From NCBI GenBank assembly GCA_018398805.1, contig JAGFBZ010000292.1, positions 248,001-312,000 of the forward strand: 64,000 nucleotides of DNA, given 5' to 3'. The first letter of the stretch is position 1, and every line of letters begins with the position of its first letter. Position numbers and translations under genes: made by a program. Of this stretch, positions 53,591-64,000 are shown piece by piece. This DNA comes from Hirundichthys speculiger. Taxonomy: Eukaryota > Chordata > Actinopteri > Beloniformes > Exocoetidae. The notes beneath the pieces are model-generated. The model searched no databases. It worked only from the letters and a program-made list of their open reading frames with translations, and was not told the origin of the DNA.

Positions 53591-54138
53591 AAGAATAAGA
53601 AATTGTAGAAATTATGCAATGGATAGGAGCCTTATTAGTTAATTCCACTTACTACAATTATTATACAGTATAACAGAATTAACTACATTCTGCCCTGTAA
53701 ATGTTCCATGTTAACAATTCACATCTTCATCTGAAAAAATGTGACAAGTGGCCTCAATACAAGACAGGACTTCCTCTTTTGATGCCTCTTGAGCACAAGA
53801 GTGGAAAATTGTTGTGGTGCTCTAAGGGTCAGGAGGTTACCAAAGAAACAAAGACTTACGTGTAATCCTCCTTACTGACGTCACATGTGCAGTTACTCTG
53901 AGTGGAAACAATGAGGTTTTGAAGGGTTTCATCAGACTAAGAATGATGAGATGACATAAGGATCTGCTTTACTTTCTCTTTGATTATTTTAAATGTCTGT
54001 TTTTTTTTTAAAAAAAGAAAAACTATTGAACAATTTATTTACATATTTGATGGGCAAATTCATATTATGTCAATAAAATATCTGCAAAGTACAAACAGAC
54101 ACAAAGAAGTGAGACGATGGTGGTTACATGAACACATT

Positions 54139-54144
54139 TTTATT
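54139..54144 (-). promoter_or_regulatory. Possible minus-strand polyadenylation signal
   Basis: TTTATT on + is AATAAA on -, in the context gcaATAAAaatgtg. It would end the putative minus-strand UTR. Confidence 0.35.
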
Positions 54145-54496
54145 GCAATAGCTCTATCGAAAGCAAAAAAGTTTTGATAAATATAAACACTATGCCGATG
54201 CTCAAATCGTCTCTGAGTACCCCCTCCTGCACCCCTTTCCCTCCACGAGGAAACAAAAGAGAGAAAGAAAAAAAAAAGGGAGGAAAAACAAAACAGGCGA
54301 CGGGGCACGTGCCGAGGCGCCGATCATAACATGAAAAAAGCAACAACTTTCCTTATTTACACAAAGAGGATTCAAATTTTCTACGTTTTTTTTTTTTTTA
54401 AACCTCATGTTTCCTCTTTTCTCATTATAGGACGTACGTCACTGAAAAATAATGCACATACGAAGGATAAAGACCTCCACAGAATTTTCTTTTTTT

Positions 54497-55115
54497 TAAC
54501 TCTCTCTTTCCTGTAAAGCTAATAAACAACAGCATTCAACCCGGAAAATAAGAACACAGGTAGCAGGGCAGAGTGGGACTCGCTTTTCTCCTCCCAGTCT
54601 GCCACCATCCTCAAAAGTTTTGAAAGCATTCGGCCGTTTGGTGGGGGACAGGACAAAAACCCAAAAAAAAAAAATAAATAAAATCTGACCTGCGCCTGAC
54701 AGCAGCGCAATTCTCACCATCATCTTCATGTTTGCCACTGACTTATCTGTACTAAACAGCAGCAAATAAATCGTATTATTACAAAAAATAAACATTAGGT
54801 AGGTTGTAACCCATTGCTTTATACAAATAACTGCAAAATGCCTATGTACTCTTAAAAAAACTAATCTTGAGTCGCTTTGTTTTCAGAGAACAACCCAGAA
54901 TAAGGTGATTTTTTTTCCTCCATAAACTAAAATAAAAAAAAAGAAATCAAGAAAACAGATGAGAAATGAAACTACATTTTGCATGATGCAGTACCCTAAG
55001 TCTTTTCTGCCATCTGTCCACCACTAAAAAAAAAAAAAAAAGAAGAAACATTGATGACCGTTTTGAGGTTGAACTGTTGGCAAAATAAACACAGATTCTT
55101 TGTCGATTCATTCAG
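54497..55115. repeat. Duplicated segment, copy 1
   Basis: Highly similar to 60243-60750 in the same orientation: shared blocks include 'ctctttcctgtaaagctaat', 'gaaagcattcggccgtttgg', 'acattaggtaggttgtaacc', 'gatgaccgttttgaggttga'. Copy 1 has about 115 bp (54665-54785) that copy 2 lacks. Confidence 0.93.
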
Positions 55116-57607
55116 CTGTGTTAAAGATTTGAACAGGGTACAAGTTTGACATGAAGGCAATCCAACATTAATATTTCTCAATAACGCTTCAAAGAAACTG
55201 GGGGGTATTTTTCCATTAACACCCTGAAGATCTAGCACTACTGCTTTTGACGTAGCATTAAAAACCCAAACTCAACACATTGCTGTAGCATAGCAAGTAC
55301 ACAAAAACATTTTGCAAACATAAAAACAAACAAACAAAAACAAAAAAATCATTTCGTTCATCTTGGACTGCAGCGGCCAAATATATTCTTGTAATCAAAT
55401 CTTTGTTCGTTCAAAGGAGGAAAAGGGGTGTAAATGAAAAATTGTTCGTAATGTACATATAAGACACATCACAGGCTTAAAATCTTGAAACAACATTTTC
55501 TGGATATTCACTTTTAATTCTGACCATTTATAACATGTTTCTGCCCACCAGAGCTCAATAACTGAGATAAAAGAAAGCTTACTTTTGCTTCTAAATCATC
55601 TTTACCTCCACACACATGGAAAAAGCATTTTATCACTCTGGAACGAGACAATGTTTTCTCTCACAGATCTTGTTTTCCATCCTTTTTAACTTTGTCATCA
55701 CTGAAATTTGAGAAAAGGGAGCTGGGGTGGTGGGAAAAAATGAGTATATTGGTTATCAGAGCAGCTCGTGGGTGGGATTTTGTCACTTTTTATTATTTCA
55801 AGGCCTATGTCCACATAGTATTTTCTTCTCAGCGCTTTAGTACTTATTTTGTGTGCGTGCTTGAAGTTGAAAATGTCTCCTCTCTTCTGTTTCTGAACAG
55901 TGGCAGCTGACTTTTTCATGTAACCAATCGTATGAGGATAAATCATTACCCTGGTAACCAGGAGAATAGAAGCAAAACTTCTTTTGTCATTCTGCCTACC
56001 TTGAATTGTGGATTATGATACACCAGGCAGAAATGATTCCTTTTAAGAAAGAAAAGCCTGAACGATATGCTGCCATCCATCTGATAGCACCACCAACCTT
56101 CTTAAAGAAATTAAACTTAAAATCGTCCTGGTTCACCTTAAATAGGCCTGGAACGTTTGTTTGTTGTTTTTTTCTTCCCCTTAAAGTAGCTCTTGATATA
56201 TAATATACTGCTGTCTCCGACCTATTCAACAAACTTCTCACAGCTGTCAGGTTGAGCTGTGACCAGCACAACCAATGACAACATTAAATCAAATTAAAAA
56301 TAATAATAATTAAACACAAATGGGAAACTAGTTTATATCATTCAGTGTATTAAAACATATCAGATGTGTTAAAAAGATACTGTGATAGGAGCAAAAGAAG
56401 AGCTCTATATCGCAGTACTTTTTAATTAAATACCAGCAGAAGGATTCCAAAATGTTTTCTTTTGCCAAAGAAAAGTGCTATGTGGACACAGGATTAAGCG
56501 ATTATTACAAAATGTTACAGGAGTTTCAACAGTCAATCTTAACACTGAACAAACTGGCCTCAAACAGACACTCATATCGGTAATTCAAGCTAAATCTTCA
56601 AAGAGTAAAAACCCTGTGCAATAACTTAATCACTAGCATTTTTGTTAATTTAAAAACGAGACATTGAGGACCTGTCAGATATATGAACTATTAATTAAAC
56701 CATAATCAAAATGATCAATGGATTCAGGCCCATCTACAACCTGTAGGCAAATGCAAACATGGCGGAAAGAAAATGTATGTAGAAACCGCTTCGCTTGGCA
56801 CACATAAGACAGCTTTAGCATCAAAAAATGCTCAAGTCATTCCTAAAACTGAAGCAAATGTAATTTAGCAGAAATTAATTGGACTTCTAGAAATTTTCTT
56901 CAGCCACAAAGTCCAGAGGCAACAGCTACTTTTATACGCTGATTTGCAACCGATTCAGTGAATTCAGTCTGCACCTGCCACAAAGTACACATGGTCACAA
57001 ACATTAAAAATCGGCCAGAGCGTCAACTGTTGACCATAGCCTGGAGATCACCACGTTCAAATGAACTTCAGCCATTGGATGACAAAAAAAAAAAAAAAAC
57101 AGTCCATGCTGCTCTCTTAACCAGATGAACAGTTATCTGGACATAACTCGGCTCCTTCCCTCCCTCCCAGCTCTACGCGTATGCTGCTAAAAGGCCAGGC
57201 TAGAAGTAGATGAATACTGAACACAAAAAGAAATCTGGTGAGATACGCTGGCTGTCAGTCTTTGCGTTTCAACACACTTCTCAAAACGAAAATAATCACG
57301 GGAGAGTAGCGTTAATAGAACAGCGTCGTAAACATGTGTGTATCGGTGTGTGAGAGAGGAGGCGGCCGGCTTTGGCTGATACTGCGCCTGATGTGGGCGC
57401 TCGCTGCCCTTCCACAAGCGTGTCTGAGAGCGAGACCGTCACGGGGCAAGTATGTGTAGCGTGCTGCACCTGGGGCTGCTCAGGTTACTGGAAGCCTCCT
57501 CGTACGTCACTCAGGGCTACTGACGAACATCCTGCGTGCATGTGTGTGAGGAAAAAATCCTGGCTGAAATCAAGAGCCGCATACAGAAGCTGCACGACAT
57601 GAGAGAT

Positions 57608-57661
57608 TACAGGTGTGTGTATGTGTGTGTGTATGTGTGGGGGGGGGGGGGGGGGGGGGGG
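57608..57661. repeat. (TG)n followed by a run of 23 G
   Basis: GTGTGTGTATGTGTGTGTGT leads into G23 at 57639-57661, capable of forming G-quadruplexes. A hard region to sequence. Confidence 0.95.
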
Positions 57662-59877
57662 TTGCCACATGACTGTGACGTGTCTTTGTGACATGGAGGC
57701 ATATGTGTGCATGCATACCGCTACTTACAAAGTACAGCCTATCACTTGCGCTTCGTGTGTGCGCGCCCCAGTACTGCCTGTACTTTGTGCTCTTAGTTTC
57801 GTAGCACTGCGTGTACAGGTCTGCGTTAGTGTTGATGCCACTCCCCCTCTCTCACCTGAACTGTTCTACGGACCGTATGAGGTAAAATGTAAAATGAAAA
57901 GAAAAAAAAAAAAAAACACGAACAACTATTTCAATTTAGTAAACAGTGCATTGTGCAGAAAAGTGAGATAAACCAGAGAGCAGCAGAGCAGGAGAATAGC
58001 TGTACAGCAACCACAGTAGTTTTATATCTTTTTTCCCTTTTTATTTTTCGGCATGATTTGTGTGATTTCTTGCCTAATGTTAACGCCACTCTGATATCTC
58101 TTCTGTTGAGTTAGGGTGTGTTCAAGTCTTCTCTAGCTACACCAACAAAACAGCATATTTTAAGCTGTTTTAAAGGCATGAAATGGAATAAATTTCTTTT
58201 TTAAACTACTGCATTGTGAATGTTTCATGGTTTAATTCGCATTGAACTTAAAAGGACACACGTGTGGTTGTGTGACGCACCAATGAGTCGCTCATGTCTC
58301 AGTTTGGAGGATCAGGGAGGAATGATCAATTCTGTAACAATTCAAGCAACACTGTATGTGATATATTTACGCTGCATTAGATGTTTATCACATTCCCTTT
58401 GCAGCACATTGTCTGCGTTACAACAAGGTCCACCATCTTTGTAGCACAAACCGTTGCAGCGCCGCGTGAGAATACAGACCCAGTTGTTCAGACCCAGTCT
58501 GTGTAACTGTTTGATGCGAAAGTGGAGCACAAATGTACTGAAAGTTAAGATGTGGAGTTGTTTTACACCGGCTCCTCTATGACCGTCATTCAAAACAGCT
58601 GTTAGGAATTCCTCCCTGGATCTCCAAATTGAGGATGCTCTAATTCCTTAACTGTCTCTGAAGTTAACTATTGTCCTTTGGGGGGTTTGTTTGACTTGGA
58701 CATAAGGAAAGTATTTGAACTATAATGCACATTTTTGCCCAGGATCTGTGTATATCCAACAACAGTCTAATTACTGGGGATTGCTGGAAAAAAAACGTTT
58801 CCATTCGGATATGAGAGCAGGTCTCAAAGACTAAAGATTCAGGCAACCGACTGCGTTTTTGGCAGCATTTTCCTGCCCTGCTGAGTACCATCAGTCTGGG
58901 AAGCAAACAAGGAAATGTTCTGGAGCATTTTGTACCTGTTGTAATAAATAAATAATATTTCAGTAAGTAAATGAACACAGAAATGCCGTATGGTTTCCCG
59001 TTATATTAGTACACTGATACTGGCGCGGTACCGCAGCTGTTACTCAGTCGTACTTGGAAGTGGCTCGCTGAGGCCGTGGCTGCCACTGCCTTGCTGAGGT
59101 GCAAACGCTGCGCTAAACTGTAATCCAAGGGGTGTCGGCACTGTGTCGTACCTGGGAATAAGCGTGATGCTTGTGCAATGCCAAGAAGCTAAAATGGACC
59201 CAGCCACAAGCTTGTACCATTTGAGGGAGGGGGGAAATCAGGTAAAGAAATTTAAAAAAATATATGTTTTCTATCACAAAAATTCTAATAATTAAATAAT
59301 TGGGAGGATGGATTATGCATAGGGTAAAAAAAAGTATAATAATAATAATAATAAAAAATGATGAAAATGAATATTTTAAGCTTGATGCAGCATAAAAGCC
59401 AAGTCTGTACCATAATGCCTTTGCTAAGAATTCCAACTTCCCTTTTTTTGATACCGTATGGAGAAGCAGAAACATTTGATTAAAGGAAAAGGAAAGGAAA
59501 AAAAATAAAATGAAATAAAACTACCTGTGTTTGTATTGCCACCCCTCAGTCAAGTCAAAGTTTACTGACCGCTGCCTGCTGAAAAAAAATGCCATGAACT
59601 ACAGGAGGGGAAGAGCAGCACGCACTGGCAGCATCCACCATGAGGAGGCAAATGATAAACAGGACAAGATATGCATAAAAAACACTAAATTAAACAAGGA
59701 AAACACTTAAGAAAAAAAAAAAAACTGCAAGCGTTTTCTGTCACGTAATAATGTCGGCGTCCAGAGGGGAGCAGCTTCTCAGTGTGAGCGAAGGTCAGAG
59801 GTCACTGGCAGGGTGGGGTCGGTGTGTCGGGGGAGGCAAAGGTCCCAGGCAGAGCCAAGAGAAGAGGGATGAAGAGG

Positions 59878-59904
59878 TGGCGGTGGCGGCGGCGGCGGCG
59901 GCGG
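59878..59904. repeat. (GGC)n trinucleotide repeat
   Basis: About eight GGC units in a GC-rich island that is unusual for its AT-rich surroundings, just inside the putative minus-strand terminal exon. Confidence 0.9.
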
Positions 59905-60242
59905 CACGCGCTGGACCTCTGATACTCAGTCTGAGAAACACAGAGAGAGATGAGAGAGAGATCATCAGTCATCCATGTTCACAGGCCTTTAAAGGTCTTA
60001 ATAAAATATAATAGTGCAATTTACGCATATTGGTTGTAGTTTAAAACCTCAAAAACACTCAATAATTTTGAAAAAAAGAAAAAAAAAAACTAAGAACCAA
60101 TTAATTGTCGTTAGTAAAGTTGCACTCAAAGTTGAATGAATATAAATGAGATTAAAATTCAAAATATCAATAACGAGTTTTTAAAGTTGTCCAATGTACT
60201 GATAGTGGTATATACTTCTTCAACTTAGGTGCAATACACGCT

Positions 60243-60750
60243 TTTTAAACTCTCTCTCTTTCCTGTAAAGCTAATAAACAACAGCATTCAACCTGGAAAA
60301 TAAGAACACAGGTAGCAGGGCAGAGTGGGACTAGCTTTTCTACCCCCTAGTCTGTCATGATCCTCAAAAGTTTTGAAAGCATTCAGCCATTTGGTGGGGG
60401 ATAGGACAAAAACCAAACAAAAAAACAAACAAAAAATAAACATTAGGTAGGTTGTAACCCAATGCTTTATACAAATAACTGCAAAATGCCTGTGTACTCT
60501 TAAAAAAACTAATCTTGAGTCACTTTTTTTCAGAGAAGCCCCATTAGGACAGAACAACCCAGAATAAGGTGATGTTTTTCCCTCCATAAACTAAAATTAA
60601 AAAAAGAAATCAAGAAAACAGATGAGAAATGAAACTAAATTCTGCCATCTGTCCACCACTGAAAAAAAAAAAAAAAAGAAGAAACATTGATGACCGTTTT
60701 GAGGTTGAACTGTTGGCAAAATAAACACAGATTCTTTGTAGATTCATTCA
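60243..60750. repeat. Duplicated segment, copy 2
   Basis: Second copy of 54497-55115, direct orientation, 5.7 kb away, on the other side of the splice acceptor at 59938. It carries two deletions and about 20 bp (gccccattaggacag...) absent from copy 1. Confidence 0.93.
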
Positions 60751-63700
60751 TTTACTTTCAAATATAAATTTTTTTGGATAGGAAAAAAACTGAGACTCAG
60801 CTGATAAACAAAATACACTTCTGAAACCTTAATAGACCAATAGGGAAATCTGAACAGTGTTGAAGTCTGTAAGATGGGATGAAAATGGACCAATAAACTG
60901 TTATATCAGCTGTTTTTTTTTTTTTGTTCCTCTTAACAGTGAAGATCTTTAGAAAAAAATCACTCTCTCATTCCCTGGACGAGAATCTGGCTGGTGCATT
61001 AACTGGTGTTTTTTTTCTGATCAACAATAATCTGTAATATTAGTCGTTATTTGGACATTTTCTTGGAAACCAGTAGTGCTGACTGAATGAACTGGAATAC
61101 GTCTGGTTTTATAGGTGATTTATGGTTCAACATTAAACTGATGACGTACGTCTGCTGTATCTGGGGACCCTACGCCACAGCCTGACGTGCATGCTGCAGA
61201 AAAATAACTTAGCATCTGGGCAACGCAGACTGCAACAAATGTGACTGTTCAGCTCCGTAGCAATGCACTTGTTGCTACGCATTTCCAGCCGCTGCTGCTT
61301 CTTCACTTTTTCCAACCTGGAGCGATAGATCGCCGTAGCTTCAGTGAAGATAAATGTAGCTCAACATTTATCAGCTCCAACCGATGCAACATGTGCTCCA
61401 TTTTCTCTCATGCTTTGTCTGAGGTAAGTTAGGGAAATAAAAAAAGGAAGCTCTGCAGTGCAAAAAAGACAACAAACTGCCATCTACTGTTTGGGGTTGT
61501 AACTGGAGAGCAACATAAACAACAAAACATAAATATTAATGCCAGTTCAAGTGTAGTAGAGCAACATATTTAAGGTCAAATGTGCAAATGTATTTCACCT
61601 GAAAGAATCTGGTACTGAGTGTCAGCAGTCACAGATGTATTTATTTGCTTCCATTTTTGATCATTGGTTTCATTACAGGTTTTCCATTTGCAGATCTTCC
61701 ACCTTTGACAAAATACCATTTAAAATTTTGAAAATTGACCTGACTAACTCCCTAATAGCACTGAATGTGATGAATTCATGTTGTTCACAATGTCTGCTGA
61801 AGGTGAGGACATTCAAATCTGCTCTTGATGCTATAATCCTTCACCGGAATGAGATAGCCGGACTTCAAAGCACACGTGTCAGACAATACAGTCTAGATGG
61901 AGAAGCAGCGCTTCAAAATCTGGGACAAAAAGTCAGTTGACCAAAATCACAGGAACGGGTCATTCTAATAGAAATTCTTTTGAGCTGTGAAGCACAGCAG
62001 CGTGACGTTTCCAACCATATCACTTTTGGCCAGTGGGTGCCGCTGTTTCTACAACTTACTCTCAGTTTATCACAGCAGTATGCAGTCATAAAATTAACAG
62101 ACAGTCACAGGTTGAATCCATGCGAGCTGTTTTCTGGACTTGTGAATTCATTATTTAACATAACTTCATCTATCAAAGCTGAATGTGGCGTCAACAGCTC
62201 AGGTGTGGCCAGGTGTAAAATACAAAACACACCAATTGAGCAGTCTGTCAACTGATTTTGATCTTTTTCATTTATCTATTAATTCATTTCAATCAATAAA
62301 TTATGCTGCAATAATGTGTTTTCCTTTTCCAATCAATAAAATAATATTTTCTTTAAGTTCCATTTGGCTGAAGCAGTGACTGGGTTAGCCAAGTGGTAGA
62401 AAATACTAGCATTCATCAACTACAATGGGCAATGAATTTGCCAACATTAATGTAAACATTAAATTCATTTCGGGGATATAATGAATACACCCCTAAGAGA
62501 TAAATGATGTGATTATATGTGATATGATTAGAAAAAACTGTTTACTGCAGTATCTGTGCGACCGAGTTTAAAGGAAGCAGCAAAAAAGCCCTGTTTATCT
62601 GTTGAATAAGTGAGCTTGGCCGGTGAACTTTGGATTCTTCATGACACACACACACACCAAGAACATAAAGTTCGTTTCCTGCCCAGCTATCAAGGCCGGA
62701 CCGAGGCTGACAAGTCGGCTACAGTGGTGCGGACCAGCGGCCCTGAATGACCTGGGCAATGGCTGCCATCCAGCTGGGTTATTCCACTGAGAACGGGGCT
62801 TTGTTAGACACAACAATGTGAGCAGCACGCCACAATACAGATGCTTTGACAGGGGGTACCGCTGGAATGCTGCTCCTCTATTCGCTAGCCACAGGGATGG
62901 AGGGATGCATGAACGCACAGACTGATAGAAAGATGAGACTACACAGCGCCGAGAGGAGGAGTAACAGTACACACACTCAGCATGGACTAAAAATAGTGTG
63001 GTTAAATTAAATTAAAGCCACAGAGAAAGAAAAGCACATCAACCACCAAACTTTACAACAGACAAAAGATCCTGGACATTCAACTGGTGGATGTAAACAG
63101 CCGCAGAGAAAACAGACCGCTTTCTGCAAACACATTGATTATACAACTGTAAACTGAACATATTCTTGTGTTTAACTATAATAACAAAAATTGTGGAGCG
63201 ACAAATATGTCTGGCCCTCTTTGAGAAGTGAGCTTGGTTTGGAAGCACAGAGACCGATATATCAGATGCAGACAGAACACAGCAGACGGTATAACTTAGT
63301 TCAACTGCCATTTTTTCAGTGTATCTACTTTTAAAAAAAATTAATCTATAAAACTAACTAATAGAATTTCGTAAAAAAAATATATTTATTAAGGAGGCAA
63401 AGAAAAACTGATTCAAATGAGAGCCCCTTTTCAACTTTAAAAATGTAACTTAAGATGCACCAATCCACTTTTTTCAGAACTCATACAATTTTATAAATAA
63501 TAAAAGTTGGTGCCAAAATCTGGCAAAACCAAGTCAACTTCATGTTGCAGCAGATTCAGATTCAAAGTTACACCACACACACAGGTGAGCACACTTCCAC
63601 CTGCAGAAAGAGAGCACATATAAAAAAAATATGCTGCATCAACCAACCTTAAAAGCAGCCAAAAATATAAGCTTTTTTCTTTTCTTTTTCTTTTTTCTTT

Positions 63701-63810
63701 AAACACTTCCAGGGTGGTAAAAATGGCAACACTTGCTCTCCTGCAAGTAGCAGTCAGAGTAGCTCTCAGATTAGCATCTGTTTTCAGAAAAAATGGGTTC
63801 AACAAACCGA
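60751..63810. other. Intergenic or intronic, no recognised gene
   Basis: Mostly AT-rich. Reading frames at 61635-61940 and 61980-62255 (+) and 62595-62972 (-) have no domain I know. The fragments ALDAIILHRNEIAGLQSTRV and ITFGQWVPLFLQLTLSLSQ look less random than average but are not identified. Confidence 0.4.
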
Positions 63811-64000
63811 ATTAAAACCTAACTCAGAGTTGACAAACCCTGATCTAAGGAACTCTGGGTTCTGGTTTCAGATTGGGGGGGGGGGGGGGGGGAGTTGGTT
63901 CTGTCAGCTCTGAGTTACCGCCACTACACAGAGACGTCATAAATGGAGCTTCGTTACCATAATTCACCATTTCAACACCAAGTAAACGGAAGAGATCCAC
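63811..64000 (+). mobile_element. Harbinger-like repeat, truncated by the window edge
   Basis: Repeated aactctgag/ctctgagtt blocks, then 'caccatttcaacaccaagtaaacggaagagatcc' align with 21520-21695, where the same bases encode MATPSKRKRSS. Here the start codon is changed (ttt). A G run of about 17 lies at 63877-63893. Confidence 0.65.

Larger units (their letters stand above)
54118..59937 (-). other. Putative 3' terminal exon and long 3' UTR of a minus-strand gene (perhaps irs4)
   Basis: On the minus strand there is a good splice acceptor at 59938 (tctctctctgtgtttctcag) followed by ACTGAGTATCAGAGG, then about 5.8 kb without a long reading frame, down to AATAAA at 54139-54144. No frame after the acceptor is recognisable; one frame stops at once (ac-TGA). 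Human COL4A5 is followed tail-to-tail by IRS4 on the opposite strand, and IRS-family genes can have a last exon that is nearly all UTR, so irs4 is a reasonable guess. The coding part would lie beyond the window. Strand and gene are inferences. Confidence 0.3.

Overview
The window is vertebrate nuclear DNA, almost certainly from a teleost fish. It holds spliced multi-exon genes with GT-AG introns, remnants of several Tc1/mariner-type transposons, hAT-like and Harbinger-like elements, typical fish retroposon tails and many microsatellites. There are no operons and no bacterial signals. The species cannot be fixed from sequence alone.

One gene dominates: the type IV collagen alpha-5 chain (col4a5), on the + strand from 4717 to 42844, with a 3' UTR to about 44.6 kb. 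I can place 50 coding exons, from the 7S exon with its four cysteines to the last NC1 exon ending ...[13 protein letters not shown]. Only the signal-peptide exon is missing; it must lie upstream. The exons encode Gly-X-Y repeats with the interruptions expected of collagen IV, then an NC1 domain with all 12 cysteines. Two 9-nt microexons (34432-34440 and 36453-36461) match the alternatively spliced pair known between exons 41 and 42 of mammalian COL4A5. A third in-frame 9-nt candidate lies at 27812-27820.

The unexpected feature is that five coding exons carry frame-breaking indels relative to the family: four consecutive exons at 14522-22881 (+1, +1, -1, +1) and the third NC1 exon at 40110-40229 (a 5-bp tandem duplication). 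All other exons are clean. Removing the indels gives 4977 nt, exactly 1659 codons including stop, which is the length expected of alpha-5. Assembly error and real gene damage both fit.

Layout: 1-4716 is the 5' flank or intron 1, with a CA repeat. 4717-12199 holds seventeen short exons. 12200-23928 is a transposon-rich stretch with the four damaged exons. 23929-38125 is the rest of the triple helix. 39219-42844 is the end of the triple helix plus NC1. 44.6-54.1 kb is intergenic and repeat-rich, with a MITE, a pogo/Tigger-like element, a long AT array and a LINE tail. 54.1-59.95 kb looks like the 3' terminal exon and long 3' UTR of a minus-strand gene, tail-to-tail with col4a5. By mammalian synteny this could be irs4, but no coding sequence here proves it. 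Part of that UTR (about 54.5-55.1 kb) is duplicated at 60.25-60.75 kb. 61-64 kb holds no gene I can recognise and ends in a Harbinger-like repeat related to one at 21.5 kb.
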